This document shows, piece after piece, positions 29,352 to 39,356 of a DNA stretch of 64,000 nt. This stretch comes from Aurantiacibacter suaedae (GTDB lineage Bacteria; Pseudomonadota; Alphaproteobacteria; Sphingomonadales; Sphingomonadaceae), in NCBI RefSeq assembly GCF_005434915.1, contig NZ_SKCG01000001.1, positions 558,001-622,000 on the forward strand, written 5' to 3'. The notes under the pieces are model-generated. The model was not told where the DNA came from and did not search any database. It saw nothing but the letters and a program-made list of their open reading frames with translations. The translations under genes were made by a program, and so were the position numbers. Positions within the stretch are counted from its first letter, which is position 1. The number at the start of each line of letters is the position of its first letter.

Positions 29352-30728
29352 TCAGCGGTAACAGACCTTCTTTACCGCCGCGATCACCTTGTCCTTGTCG
29401 ATCAGCGCAAGCTTTTCGAGGTTGGAGGCATAGGGCAGCGGCACATCCTCGTTGCACACGCGGGTGACCGGCGCATCGAGGTGGTCGAAGCCCTCCTCCA
29501 TGCACAGTGCGACGATCTCGGAGGCGACCGAACAGGTCGGCCAGCCTTCTTCGGCAATCACCACGCGGTTGGTCTTGGCGAGGCTTTCGAGCACGGCCTG
29601 CTTGTCGAGCGGACGGATCGTGCGCAGGTCGATAACCTCGGCGTCGATGCCCTCGCCCGCCAGCTCATCGGCAGCCTTGAGCGCAATGCCAACGGCAATC
29701 GAATAGCTGACGATGGTGACGTCGGCGCCTTCACGCATAATGCGCGCCTTGCCGATGGGCAGGACGTGGTCGTCAAGCTGGGCAACCTCGAACTTCTCAC
29801 CGTAGACCAGCTCGTTTTCGAGAAAGATCACGGGATCTTCTGATCGGATCGCGGCCTTCAGCAGGCCTTTGCAGTCGGACGCATCATAGGGCGCGATCAC
29901 CACCAGGCCCGGCACACTGGCGTACCAGGGGGCGTAGTTCTGGCTGTGCTGCGCGGCAACGCGGCTGGCCGCGCCGTTGGGGCCGCGAAACACCACCGGG
30001 CAACGCATCTGGCCGCCCGACATGTAGTTGGTCTTGGCCGCCGAGTTGATCAGGTGGTCAATCGCCTGCATCGCGAAGTTGAAGGTCATGAACTCCACCA
30101 CCGGGCGCAGGCCGCCCATCGCGGCACCCGTGCCGATGCCGGCAAAGCCATATTCGGTGATTGGGGTGTCGATCACGCGCTTGGCGCCGAACTCGTCGAG
30201 CAAGCCCTGCGTAACCTTGTAGGCGCCCTGATATTCGGCGACTTCCTCGCCCATCACGAACACGCGGTCGTCGCGGCGCATTTCCTCGGCCATGGCATCG
30301 CGCAGCGCTTCGCGCACGGTGAGTGTGACCATATTGGTGCCGGCGGGAATTTCCGGGTCGTCCTTGCGCGGCTTGGCCTCGGGGGATGAGACCGGAAGCG
30401 GGTTGGCGGGTTCTTCGGCCTTGTCTTCGCTCTCGGCAGGAGCGGGAGACGGCGTCGGCGCAGGTTCGGCGTCGGAGACGTCTTCACCCTCGGCAGCGAG
30501 GATCGCGATCACGGTGCCGACCTTCACCTCTTCGGTGCCTTCGGCCACGAGGATTTTGCCGACCGTGCCTTCGTCGATGGATTCGAATTCCATCGTCGCC
30601 TTGTCGGTCTCGATCTCGGCAAGCACGTCGCCCGAGCTTACCGTGTCGCCTTCTTTCACCAGCCACTTGGCCAGCGTGCCTTCCTCCATGGTGGGCGAGA
30701 GCGCGGGCATCTTCAGTTCAATCGCCAT
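29352..30728 (-). CDS. pdhB: Pyruvate dehydrogenase E1 component beta subunit with N-terminal lipoyl domain
   Basis: With PdhA forms the thiamine-dependent E1 that decarboxylates pyruvate and feeds the E2 lipoyl arm. 458 residues, longer than the plain ~330-residue E1 beta because residues 1-77 are a biotinyl-lipoyl domain ([19 protein letters not shown]; lipoyl Lys43 in [13 protein letters not shown]). An Ala/Pro/Glu linker follows, then the transketolase core: [33 protein letters not shown]-type ([15 protein letters not shown]) and [11 protein letters not shown]. This layout is typical of alphaproteobacteria. Three bases after pdhA. Confidence 0.96.
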   Translation of the reverse strand: MAIELKMPALSPTMEEGTLAKWLVKEGDTVSSGDVLAEIETDKATMEFESIDEGTVGKILVAEGTEEVKVGTVIAILAAEGEDVSDAEPAPTPSPAPAESEDKAEEPANPLPVSSPEAKPRKDDPEIPAGTNMVTLTVREALRDAMAEEMRRDDRVFVMGEEVAEYQGAYKVTQGLLDEFGAKRVIDTPITEYGFAGIGTGAAMGGLRPVVEFMTFNFAMQAIDHLINSAAKTNYMSGGQMRCPVVFRGPNGAASRVAAQHSQNYAPWYASVPGLVVIAPYDASDCKGLLKAAIRSEDPVIFLENELVYGEKFEVAQLDDHVLPIGKARIMREGADVTIVSYSIAVGIALKAADELAGEGIDAEVIDLRTIRPLDKQAVLESLAKTNRVVIAEEGWPTCSVASEIVALCMEEGFDHLDAPVTRVCNEDVPLPYASNLEKLALIDKDKVIAAVKKVCYR

Positions 30729-30731
30729 GGC

Positions 30732-31826
30732 TCAATACTCCTCCACCAGAACATCGGTGTAGAGTTCGCTCGGCTCGGGCTGCGGCGAATTCTCCGCAAA
30801 GTCTGCCGCCTCGCCGATGCGCGCGCGAATGGCCTTGTCCATCTCTTTCAACTTGTCCTCTTCGACGCCCAGTTCGAGCAGATCCGCCTTGGCGCGCTCG
30901 ATCGGGTCGTGCTTCTCGCGCATGTCCTGCACTTCCTCGCGGGTGCGGTACTTGGCCGGGTCGGACATCGAATGTCCGCGATAGCGATAGGTGTTGCACT
31001 CGATCAGCACCGGGCCATTGCCCTCACGCACATATTTGAAGGCAACCTCGGCGGCTTGACGCACTTCGAGCACGTCCATGCCGTCAACGTCCATGCCAGG
31101 GATGCGGAAGGCCGCGCCGCGCTTGTAGAACTCGACCTCGGCCGAGCTGCGCTTGACCGCCGTGCCCATCGCATACTGGTTGTTTTCGACCACGAAGACG
31201 ATCGGCAGATCCCACAGGGCTGCCATGTTCATCGTCTCGTACACCTGCCCCTGGTTGGCCGCGCCATCGCCGAAATAAGCGATGCACAGGCCGCCGTCCT
31301 CGTTGTACTTATGGGCAAAAGCGAGGCCACCACCCAGCGACACCTGCGCGCCGACGATGCCGTGGCCGCCGAAGAACTTGTGCTCGGTGCTGAACATATG
31401 CATCGAGCCGCCCTTACCGTGACTGATGCCAGCTTGCCGGCCGGTCAGTTCGGCCATGATGACATTGGGGTCGATGCCGTAGGCGAGCATGTGACCATGG
31501 TCGCGATAGCCGGTGATGACCGAATCCTTGCCCGGTTCGGCCGCGCTTTGCAGGCCGATAGCAACAGCTTCCTGACCGATATAGAGATGGCAGAAGCCGC
31601 CGATCAGGCCGAGACCATAAAGCTGGCCGGCTTTTTCTTCGAAGCGGCGGATAAGCAACATCTGCTCGTAAAGGTGAAGCAGGGTATCGACATCGGCCTT
31701 AAACCGCTTGTCCTTCTCAAACTCTTTTTGCAGCAAGTCGAGTGAGGTGTTGCTTTCGGCGGCGCTCGCCTTGGGCGCAGGGCTGCGCTTGGACGAGGCG
31801 GAACGGGCGCTGGGGGATTTGGCCAA
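30732..31826 (-). CDS. pdhA: Pyruvate dehydrogenase E1 component alpha subunit
   Basis: 364 residues from TTG 31826, with an AGAGGAAA ribosome site about 10 bases upstream. Thiamine-diphosphate binding motif GDGAANQGQVYETMNMA through VVENNQ; active-site/phospholoop-type segment YRYRGHSMSDPAKYRTREEV; GFCHLYIGQEAVAIGLQSA near the N-terminus. The first 25 residues are Ser/Lys/Ala-rich and probably disordered. Upstream gene of the pdhA-pdhB pair; E2 and E3 genes are not in the window. Confidence 0.97.
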   Translation of the reverse strand: MAKSPSARSASSKRSPAPKASAAESNTSLDLLQKEFEKDKRFKADVDTLLHLYEQMLLIRRFEEKAGQLYGLGLIGGFCHLYIGQEAVAIGLQSAAEPGKDSVITGYRDHGHMLAYGIDPNVIMAELTGRQAGISHGKGGSMHMFSTEHKFFGGHGIVGAQVSLGGGLAFAHKYNEDGGLCIAYFGDGAANQGQVYETMNMAALWDLPIVFVVENNQYAMGTAVKRSSAEVEFYKRGAAFRIPGMDVDGMDVLEVRQAAEVAFKYVREGNGPVLIECNTYRYRGHSMSDPAKYRTREEVQDMREKHDPIERAKADLLELGVEEDKLKEMDKAIRARIGEAADFAENSPQPEPSELYTDVLVEEY

Positions 31827-31974
31827 GGCTCAGGGTTTCCTCTGTTACGCGGGGCGGCGCTGTTAGCGCGCGCATCTGAAATCGGCCTATGGCTGCTATT
31901 TCCAGAGCACGCAATGTGGTCGCGGAGAGAATTGCCTATATGGGTACAAATTCCGCACCACAAAACCAGATTGG

Positions 31975-32322
31975 TTATTTCTTCGCCGTCTTGTCCGGCA
32001 TATCCAGCTCGATGACATACTCATCGGGGTGCATCACACCAAGGTTGTGGCGGACCAATTCAGACCCGAGATCGGGATCGACATTGTCGGGATCGAGCAA
32101 GCGCACCCGATTCTCCAGCGCAGACTTGGTTTCGCGCAACTCGGCGATGCGCTTGCCATGCGCTTCCAGCAGCGCCGCATCCTCGCCCCAGGCGACAACG
32201 CCCGCCGGGCCGAACAGCGCCAGCGCCCCGATCAACAGCAACACGACCAGCGCAAAGGCACTGGCCAAGCGCTCGCCGACATTCACTTTGCCGGTATCAG
32301 GTTTACGGGGAGATATGATCAT
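31975..32322 (-). CDS. FtsB/DivIC-like septum formation initiator
   Basis: 115 residues from ATG 32322; GTG 32337 is in frame and closer to a normal ribosome-site distance for other reasons, so the start is not certain. A single membrane helix (ASAFALVVLLLIGALALFGPAG) precedes a short coiled coil (ALLEAHGKRIAELRETKSALENRVRLL) and the FtsB-type ending DPDLGSELVRHNLGVMHPDEYV. This topology and position near central-metabolism genes match the small divisome protein that pairs with FtsL and FtsQ. Upstream of pdhA by 148 bases. Confidence 0.8.
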   Translation of the reverse strand: MIISPRKPDTGKVNVGERLASAFALVVLLLIGALALFGPAGVVAWGEDAALLEAHGKRIAELRETKSALENRVRLLDPDNVDPDLGSELVRHNLGVMHPDEYVIELDMPDKTAKK

Positions 32323-32500
32323 GGCCCCTTGAATCACACGAATCCAAGCGATTCAAGCAGCAAATCATCAGCCGTGCGAATTTTTGCGTGGATGCCTTTG
32401 ACCGAGCCTCCTGCCAAGGGCACCGGGATCAGCCCAAGCCCCTTGCGCGGCTGGCTGCTCCGCGTCATGGATGAAGCCAAAGAGAGGGAGTTTTGAAAGC

Positions 32501-33055
32501 ATGAAAGCCTATCGCCTAGCCGCCCTGGCCGCGGGCCTGACCCTGCCGCTGGCGGCCCTGCCCCAAGCGGCGCAAGCGCAGGTCGACGATGCGATCGTGC
32601 TCGAGATTTTGCGCCAGTGCGCGCGTATCGACGACACCGGCGCCCGCCTTGCCTGCTATGACAACAACGTGCGTCAGTCGGGCTCTGTCCCCGCCCAAGC
32701 CGCCGCGCCCACCCGGGCGGTGGCTCCGCAAGACACTGCTCCCGCCCCTACGCGTGGTAGCGCGGTAACCGGATTCGGCAGCGAAGACGTGCGCACGCCC
32801 GAACGCTTTGCCAGCACCCAGTCGAACGAACCCGACGAGCTGACGACCAGCGTTACCGCAGTGAGAATGCTGCAACCGGGGATCTATCGCCTCACGTTGG
32901 AAGACGGCGCCGAGTGGCAGTTCTCCGAAGGCGTGCCGAACTCCTATCGCCCGCCACGCGAAGGTTCGGTTGTCACCATCGACCGCGCTGCTCTGGGCAG
33001 CTTCCTGATGGTGTTCGATAACCAGATGGCCGTGCGCGTTCGCCGCATTCGCTGA
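32501..33055 (+). CDS. Small secreted protein with C-x11-C motif, function unknown
   Basis: 184 residues from ATG 32501, with ribosome site AGAGAGGGAG upstream. A signal peptide runs to PQAAQA. The mature N-terminus LRQCARIDDTGARLACYDN (Cys40 and Cys52) is a pattern seen in several envelope and secretion-associated proteins of proteobacteria; a disulfide is plausible. A Pro/Ala linker leads to a beta-rich C-terminal half, including VTAVRMLQPGIYRLTLEDGA and QMAVRVRRIR. No recognised family. It diverges from the FtsB-like gene. Confidence 0.65.
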   Translation: MKAYRLAALAAGLTLPLAALPQAAQAQVDDAIVLEILRQCARIDDTGARLACYDNNVRQSGSVPAQAAAPTRAVAPQDTAPAPTRGSAVTGFGSEDVRTPERFASTQSNEPDELTTSVTAVRMLQPGIYRLTLEDGAEWQFSEGVPNSYRPPREGSVVTIDRAALGSFLMVFDNQMAVRVRRIR

Positions 33056-33077
33056 CCCGGCCCCAAGGTGGGGCGCT

Positions 33078-33098
33078 GCTAGCGGCTAGCGGCTAGCG
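33078..33098. repeat. Three tandem copies of GCTAGCG
   Basis: Seven-base unit repeated exactly three times. On the minus strand it contains the TAG stop of the MarR-type gene. Loss or gain of a unit would shift only sequence after the stop. Confidence 0.8.
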
Positions 33099-34358
33099 GT
33101 GCCCCATTTCCTCGAAGGCCCGTTCGCGCTCAAGCTGTACAGCAGCATTGCGGTGAACCTTGCCAAAGGTGGCCAGAAAGCGGTCGCGCTCGTCGCCGCT
33201 GAGGGGAGCCATCAGGTAGGAACTGCGCTGGCGGCTGGCGTCCTGAATGATCTCATATATGCGCTCGCCCTCCGACGTGAGGGTGAAACGCCCGTGCCGC
33301 CGCCCCGGACGCCCCTGCCGGTCGACCAGAGCGCGCTCGATTAAACTGTTGATCGTGCGCCCGGCCTGGCTGTGATCGCGGTCGAGCCGCTCGACCAGCG
33401 TGTTCCACTCGATCGGCTGATCGCGCCCGATCTCGTTCAGCACCCAGGTCTCGAAGTTCGAAAGGCCGGTTCGGCGCTTGAAGATCAGCGCCGCCGAACG
33501 GCTGAAATAGGCCGAGAGCGTCATCAGCGGCGAGATTATGCGAGTCCGGTCGAGCACCAAAGGTTTGCCCGGTTCGTCCTGCGCCACAACCGGGAAACGG
33601 CTCGGCGCATTGGGCTCGTCGTTCGCCAGCGCCCGCTCCTGTTCGTAAAGCGAGACCGCGCGTTCCAGCAACTTTTCCACCACGCGCCGGAAATCGGCCA
33701 GCTCGCTATCGGGAATATCGACCGTCAGCTCACGGTTGCGCAGTTCGGCCAGCCGCGAAAGGCGATCGGCCAGCGTCTTGCCCTTGCGAGTAAGGCTGAC
33801 AGGCGAGCGGATCTGCGTGCGCTCGACCATCTTGATCTCGAGCAGACGCTTGACCGACCGGCTGACCTGCGCTTTGTCGACCCCTGCCCCGTTCGAAAGT
33901 TCGGCCGGAACCAGCGGCCCGACATTGCCCAGCAGCAGCAATATCCGCCGGTCAAGCTCGACCAGAGCAATCTCGCGCGCATAGGAGAGTTCGGCACTTT
34001 CGCGGACCTTGGTCAGCAGTTGCCACAGTTCGCTCTGGAACACCGGCGGGGGATCGTCGGTGACGGCAGGCTCCACCGATTGTTCTTCGGCCTGCGGGAT
34101 CAGGCCGTTGAGAATGATCGCCAACCGCGTCTCGAACCCCGGCGGAAGCGTGCCAGAGGCGTTTCCGCCCAAGGCGCGGGCGCCAAGCGCATAGGCCTCC
34201 ACGATCTGAATCGCCTCTTCGGCCAGCGGGCCCAGCGACTTGGCGAGCACAAGCGCGTCATCCCCGGCAGGTTCGGCAGAGCCTTCGCCTCCGGCCAGAT
34301 ACCAGTTACGCGCCAGATCGGTGAGTACGCGACGCCAGCCTTGCTTGCCTTCTTCCAC
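33093..34358 (-). CDS. Tandem double MarR-type winged-helix regulator
   Basis: 421 residues. Two separate winged-helix regions of MarR character: the first at about 110-245 with recognition helix DKAQVSRSVKRLLE (161-174) and wing RSPVSLTRKGK; the second at about 280-410 with helix HSQAGRTINSLIERALV and wing GRRHGRFTLTSEG. About 100 helical residues precede the first domain. Normally MarR proteins are ~150 residues and dimerise; here one chain carries both domains. Ligand and target unknown. The following 714-base gap and TonB receptor gene make the latter a possible target (inference). Confidence 0.8.
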   Translation of the reverse strand: MEEGKQGWRRVLTDLARNWYLAGGEGSAEPAGDDALVLAKSLGPLAEEAIQIVEAYALGARALGGNASGTLPPGFETRLAIILNGLIPQAEEQSVEPAVTDDPPPVFQSELWQLLTKVRESAELSYAREIALVELDRRILLLLGNVGPLVPAELSNGAGVDKAQVSRSVKRLLEIKMVERTQIRSPVSLTRKGKTLADRLSRLAELRNRELTVDIPDSELADFRRVVEKLLERAVSLYEQERALANDEPNAPSRFPVVAQDEPGKPLVLDRTRIISPLMTLSAYFSRSAALIFKRRTGLSNFETWVLNEIGRDQPIEWNTLVERLDRDHSQAGRTINSLIERALVDRQGRPGRRHGRFTLTSEGERIYEIIQDASRQRSSYLMAPLSGDERDRFLATFGKVHRNAAVQLERERAFEEMGHR

Positions 34359-35072
34359 TCATCCCCCGGATTGCTTGCCGATGCCGAATGGCCATCCGCG
34401 TTGCCCGTGAAGGGCGGGTATTGCGCAAGGCAGAGCAAAAGAAAAGCGCACTCACTACCGATTGTCGCTTTTCGTTAAGTCTCCATCGCGCCCGGAAGGC
34501 TGCGGCGGACTTGATCAACCGCGCAGCCCCGCTCCTCCTTGGCGCCCGCACCGGCGGACATGATCAACAATCATGAGCGGGCCCGTTGATCTTTCATCAA
34601 GGCGATGCATCTGCGCAACAGTTCTGGCCCGAACATCACTAACTTGGGCATTATATGATTGTTATACATAGCCTTATTTAGAGCAAGGTGGCAGATCAAC
34701 CTTAACGAGCCGACGCACGGAGGCCACGCTCGCGTGCAAAGCCAGCTTAGGCAAAGCCGCTTTTCAAGGCGCTGATGTCACACTGGTATAGACACTATCA
34801 ATTTCCCTGAATATGAACCCAGGCTGAGATCGGGACAGAGTCAAGTTCCGGCACATGGGAGGATGTATGGCGTGTTCGCGCTTCAGCGATAGCTATTGCC
34901 AGTCGGCGAGTGACCCTCGCCTCTCCCCCCATGAACGAAATTCATCCGGCGCGGATGCTGCACCACCGCCACTCGCTGTGCTTGCAGCGCGTGAGAGCCG
35001 CACCGGAGAACGATAATTTGGTTTGCGCGATCGGATGTGCCCGATCCGCAATCTTTGTGAAGGGAGCACGAA
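34359..35072. other. 714-base non-coding region upstream of the TonB receptor
   Basis: No convincing gene on either strand. It contains the 8-base palindrome TTGATCAA (34511-34518), an inverted repeat CATGAT-CAACA-ATCATG (34559-34575) and another TTGAT-CTTTC-ATCAA (34586-34600), all sharing TGAT/ATCA half-sites with 5-base spacers. A weak extended -10-like TGGTATAGA lies near 34786. The last 60 bases hold AAGGGAG, the ribosome site for the receptor. A long leader RNA or regulatory region is likely. Confidence 0.5.
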
Positions 35073-38000
35073 GTGACAAGGTTCAATAAGAAGGCAGTCT
35101 TCAAGGCTGCACTCATGGCAAGCGGCACTGGCGTACTGCTTACAGCCAGCCCCGCTTTGGCGCAGGATAGCGCCCCAACCGCCGCAAGCGCGCAGAGCGA
35201 CCGTATCGTTGTGACCGGTTCGCGCATTGTTCGCCGTGACTTCGAAGCGAACAGCCCCATCGTGACCGTAGATGAGGGACTGCTCGAAGATTCAGGCACC
35301 GCAGCAATCGAACAAAACCTTAACAAGCTGCCGCAGTTCACGGCCGTAAATAACCGCACGCCGACCACCGGCGGCGGCGACATCCAGCCTAACGCCAGCA
35401 ACACCCCCGGCGCCGCAGCCGTCGCACTTCGCGGCATCGGCGCCAACCGTACGCTGGTGCTGGTCGACGGTCGCCGAGCCACTCCGTCGAACGCCACCGG
35501 CATCGTCGATATCAATACCATCCCGTCCGCCGCGATCGAGCGCGTCGAAATCATTTCGGGTGGTGCATCTTCGACATACGGCGCTGATGCCGTTGCCGGT
35601 GTGACCAACTTCATCTTGAAGAGCAACTTCGAGGGTCTCGAGCTCGACGGCCAGATGGGTATCACCGAGCAGGGCGATAATTTCGAATACCAGCTTTCCG
35701 GCATCATGGGAGCAGACTTCGAAGATGGCCGGGGCAACGTCTCGATTGCCTTCTCAATGAACACTCGCGAAAGCGCACTGCAGCGCGATCGCGATTACTA
35801 TAATGACCTGTGGTCAGACCCCACCATCGGCGGCACTGCCTTCTTTGCACCTTACGCAGGCGTGAACATCGGCTTCGGCGGCAACTTTCCGGATGCAGGA
35901 GCTGTTAACTCAGTCATCGATGGCGCCACCTTTGCACCTGGACCGGTGTTCGGTACGGTGATCTACTCAGACTATGACGGAAACACCTTCTCGGGCCTTG
36001 GCGATGCTTTCGGCATTCCGGGCACCTCGGGAGCGGACGGCCTGCTGGATGGCACCGAGTTCTTCCGGCAGGCTAACGGTCAGCTTGGTTATAACAACCA
36101 GTTCAATTATCTGGTCTTCCCGCTGACCCGCTACAACCTCTACGCCAACGGCGATTACGAGGTTAACGACTGGCTGAGCGTTTTCGCGACAGGCTTTTTC
36201 TCGAAGACGGAAACGCAGACCGTGCAGGAGCCGGGCCCTTTGACCGGCGGCTGGGCGGCGCGAATCGATCCGACTATCAACCGCGACGTCATTCCTGACG
36301 ATCTTCTCACGATCCTCGACAGCCGTCCCGATGCGGACGCGCCGTTCGAGCTGCGTGCGCTGCTGCCCTTTAACCGCACCAGCGACACTGACGTGCATAC
36401 GATCAACCTCACCGCCGGTATTCGCGGCAATCTGCCGTTGAACGACTGGACCTACGAAGCCTTCGTCCAGCACGGCGAAACGCAGGTGTCGGCTGTTCTG
36501 AGCGGTGTGGCCTCGCTTGAACGCATGCGTACGATCATTGGCGGCCCGAATTTCGGGGAAGGCTTCTCCACCACCGGTAACGAAGAATTCGGCGGCTTCG
36601 GCGGTGCTTCGGCTTCCTGCACCTCGGGCTTGAACTTCTTCGCTCCCGAGACAATCACGCAGGATTGCTTTGATGCCATCGGCGCGCGACTGCAGAACAA
36701 GTCGACCGTCCGCCAGACGATTGTCGAAACGAACCTGCAGGGTGCATTATTCGAGCTGCCCGCTGGCGAGGTTCGCATGGCAACCGGCGTGAGCTATCGT
36801 GAGACGGATTACGAGTTCATCAACGATAACCTCACCACGCAAGGGCGTTCGTTCAACGATCAGGCGCTGGGTATCTATCCCAGCGGCGACTCGGAAGGCT
36901 ACATTGAGGTTCGCGAGGTTTACGGTGAACTCTTGATCCCGATCCTTTCGGATATTCCGGGCATCCAGCAGTTCAACCTCGAACTCGGCGGTCGTCTCTC
37001 TGACTACTCGACGACCGGTACCAGCTACACGTACAAGGTGCTGGGTGAGTGGGAAGTGACCGATTGGCTCCGTTTCCGTGGCGGTTACAACCGTGCTGAG
37101 CGTGCGCCTAACATTGCCGAGCTTTTCTTGGCTCCGGAGCAGACCTTCGCGGTGGCGCCGGGCGGCGACGTTTGCTCGATCAATAACCCGAACGGCTTCT
37201 CCGCCAACCCTGACGTGAATGCAAACTTCACCGACGCAATCGCACTGTGCGGCGCGCTCATGGAAGCATCGGGCTCCGCGACGTCCGACGACATCTTCTA
37301 CGGCACTGACTATCGCAACCTGCTGGGTGCAACGAACCGGGATGAGCTGGCCGCACTGGTGGCAAACCCCAACACGCAAGGTGCGGGCCCTGCCTTCACC
37401 TTCCCGACTACTGAGGGTAACGCCAACCTTCGTCCGGAAAAGGCCGATACCTGGACCGCCGGTGCGGTAATTCAGTCGCCCTTCACGTCGCCTGCACTCT
37501 CGCGCCTGCGTCTGGCGGTCGACTACTATAACATCGAGCTGACTGACGCGATCGGTCTGACGACGGTGGATATCGTCCAGCGTCAGTGCTTCGATCCGGC
37601 CCTTAACCCCGGCCTCGATCCGAACGCCGTCGCCTGTCAGCGCGCCAACCGGAACCAGACCGGCGGACTTGATGACGTGTTCCGGACGTATCAGAACTCG
37701 GGCTCGTTCCAGACCAGCGGCATCGATATCGCGCTTGACTGGGCGATGGATGCTGGCCCCGGTACGGTTACTTTCAGCACTCTGTTTAACTACATCATCA
37801 GCATGGAAGCGAACGAGCTGCCGATCGATGATCGTATCGACTATGTCGGCACGCAGGGTCCGAACAACAACGGTCTGAATGGCAATACCTACGAGTATCG
37901 CGCGTTCACCACGCTCGGGTACAGCATCGATGGTTATCGCTTGGCCCTCCAGTGGAGCCACCTGCCGAGCATTGATTCGGCGACCTCGGCGCAGTTCCCG

Positions 38001-38240
38001 AACACAACGATCCAGGGCGTGACCGAATCATACAACCTGTTCAACCTCAACGGCAGCGCCGCGGTGGCTGACAACCTTACGATCCGTTTCGGTGTTGAAA
38101 ATCTGTTTGGCGAGGAGCCGCCACTGTCGGGCCGGAACACTAATCCGCCTCCCGGTCAGCTTCAGGGCGGTTCGTTCGCGCCCGGCGCCTACGACACGAT
38201 TGGCCGTCGCTTCTACCTCGGTGCGAACGTAAAGTTCTAA
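35073..38240 (+). CDS. TonB-dependent outer-membrane receptor
   Basis: 1055 residues from GTG 35073, with AAGGGAGC upstream. Signal peptide to about LTASPALA. The plug domain includes DRIVVTGSRIVRRDFEA (TonB-box-adjacent region), AAVALRGIGANRTLVLVDGR and IERVEIISGGASSTYGADAV. The C-terminal barrel ends DTIGRRFYLGANVKF, with the terminal Phe expected of outer-membrane barrels. The size and plug fit the large oligosaccharide/peptide-type receptors of sphingomonads, but the substrate cannot be read from sequence. Followed by a strong terminator, so a single-gene unit. Confidence 0.92.
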   Translation: MTRFNKKAVFKAALMASGTGVLLTASPALAQDSAPTAASAQSDRIVVTGSRIVRRDFEANSPIVTVDEGLLEDSGTAAIEQNLNKLPQFTAVNNRTPTTGGGDIQPNASNTPGAAAVALRGIGANRTLVLVDGRRATPSNATGIVDINTIPSAAIERVEIISGGASSTYGADAVAGVTNFILKSNFEGLELDGQMGITEQGDNFEYQLSGIMGADFEDGRGNVSIAFSMNTRESALQRDRDYYNDLWSDPTIGGTAFFAPYAGVNIGFGGNFPDAGAVNSVIDGATFAPGPVFGTVIYSDYDGNTFSGLGDAFGIPGTSGADGLLDGTEFFRQANGQLGYNNQFNYLVFPLTRYNLYANGDYEVNDWLSVFATGFFSKTETQTVQEPGPLTGGWAARIDPTINRDVIPDDLLTILDSRPDADAPFELRALLPFNRTSDTDVHTINLTAGIRGNLPLNDWTYEAFVQHGETQVSAVLSGVASLERMRTIIGGPNFGEGFSTTGNEEFGGFGGASASCTSGLNFFAPETITQDCFDAIGARLQNKSTVRQTIVETNLQGALFELPAGEVRMATGVSYRETDYEFINDNLTTQGRSFNDQALGIYPSGDSEGYIEVREVYGELLIPILSDIPGIQQFNLELGGRLSDYSTTGTSYTYKVLGEWEVTDWLRFRGGYNRAERAPNIAELFLAPEQTFAVAPGGDVCSINNPNGFSANPDVNANFTDAIALCGALMEASGSATSDDIFYGTDYRNLLGATNRDELAALVANPNTQGAGPAFTFPTTEGNANLRPEKADTWTAGAVIQSPFTSPALSRLRLAVDYYNIELTDAIGLTTVDIVQRQCFDPALNPGLDPNAVACQRANRNQTGGLDDVFRTYQNSGSFQTSGIDIALDWAMDAGPGTVTFSTLFNYIISMEANELPIDDRIDYVGTQGPNNNGLNGNTYEYRAFTTLGYSIDGYRLALQWSHLPSIDSATSAQFPNTTIQGVTESYNLFNLNGSAAVADNLTIRFGVENLFGEEPPLSGRNTNPPPGQLQGGSFAPGAYDTIGRRFYLGANVKF

Positions 38241-38263
38241 TCCAGCCGACCGCCACAAGATCA

Positions 38264-38299
38264 GGGGCCGCTTCCAACCGGAGGCGGCCCCTTTTCTTT
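38264..38299 (+). terminator. Intrinsic terminator after the TonB receptor
   Basis: A 12-base-pair stem (GGGGCCGCTTCC with GGAGGCGGCCCC, one G-U pair), AACC loop and TTTTCTTT tail. 23 bases after the stop. Confidence 0.9.
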
Positions 38300-38340
38300 G
38301 CTCCACTGCTCCTGCACCCTGCCCTCCAAAGGAGAGAACC

Positions 38341-39342
38341 ATGACCCGCACCGTTCGTTTTCACGCCACCGGCGGCCCGGAACAGCTCATTATCGAAGAC
38401 CTGCCACTGGGCGCGCCCGGCCCCGGCGAAGTGCGCCTGGCTGTCTCGGCGGTCGGGGTTAACCGGGCCGAGGCGATGTACCGCGCGGGCAAATACCCGG
38501 TGCAGCCCAAGCTCCCGAGCCGGATCGGCTACGAGGGCGTGGGCACGATCACCGCTCTCGGCGAAGGCGTGAGCGACTATGCCGTCGGCCAGCGCGTTTG
38601 CGTGCTGCCGATGATTTCGCAGGGCGACTACGGCATCTGGGCCGACGAGGCGATCGTGCCCGCGCGCATCCTCCTTCCCGCGCCCGAAGGCCTGAGCGAC
38701 GAGCAGGCGGCCGCGATCTGGATGCAATACATGACGGCCTCCGCGATAATCGAGGTGGCCGAGCTCGGTGTGGGCGAGGCGGCGATCATCCCGGCTGCCT
38801 CATCCAGTGTGGGCCTAGCAGCGATCCAGCTCGCCAACTGGGCCGGCGGCGTCTCCATCGCCGCCACCCGCACCAGCGCCAAGGCCGAGGCGCTCGAGGC
38901 GCTGGGCGCGCAGCACGTGATCGCAACCGAAGAGGAAGACCTCGTCGAGCGCGCGATGGACATCACCGGCGGCGAAGGGGCACGCTGCGCGTTCGATCCG
39001 GTGGGTGGGCCCTATGTCGACACGCTGGCACGCGCGCTCGCTCCGCGCGGAATTCTGTTCGTTTACGGCGGCTTATCTGGCGAACCCACGCCCTATCCTC
39101 ACTGGCCGATGGCATTCAAGGGCTGTTCAATGCGGGGCTGGGTTGCAAGCGAGATCTGGAACCACTCGGAACGCTTTGATCGCGCGAGAAAGCGGATCGA
39201 AAAGGGTCTGGCAAGCGGCCATTTACAACCAGTTATCGCCAAGATCTTCGATGGTCTCGAAGCCCTTTCGGAAGCCAATGCCTATCTTGAATCGAACCAG
39301 CAGATCGGCAAGGTGGTTGTGCGTTTCCAGCGCTGCGATTAA
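38341..39342 (+). CDS. MDR-superfamily NAD(P)H:quinone oxidoreductase-like protein
   Basis: 333 residues. GroES-like N-terminal fold with GPGEVRLAVSAVGVNRAEAM, then the nucleotide-binding segment GEAAIIPAASSSVGLAAIQL (a Rossmann AxxGxxG variant) and CAFDPVGGPYVDTLARALAP. The cysteine ligands of zinc alcohol dehydrogenases are absent, so it is more like quinone oxidoreductases or enoyl reductases (inference). Acts in the cytosol; natural substrate unknown. ATG 38341 follows AGGAGAGAACC. Stands alone ahead of the tRNA gene. Confidence 0.88.
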   Translation: MTRTVRFHATGGPEQLIIEDLPLGAPGPGEVRLAVSAVGVNRAEAMYRAGKYPVQPKLPSRIGYEGVGTITALGEGVSDYAVGQRVCVLPMISQGDYGIWADEAIVPARILLPAPEGLSDEQAAAIWMQYMTASAIIEVAELGVGEAAIIPAASSSVGLAAIQLANWAGGVSIAATRTSAKAEALEALGAQHVIATEEEDLVERAMDITGGEGARCAFDPVGGPYVDTLARALAPRGILFVYGGLSGEPTPYPHWPMAFKGCSMRGWVASEIWNHSERFDRARKRIEKGLASGHLQPVIAKIFDGLEALSEANAYLESNQQIGKVVVRFQRCD

Positions 39343-39356
39343 AGCGCACCTGGCGT

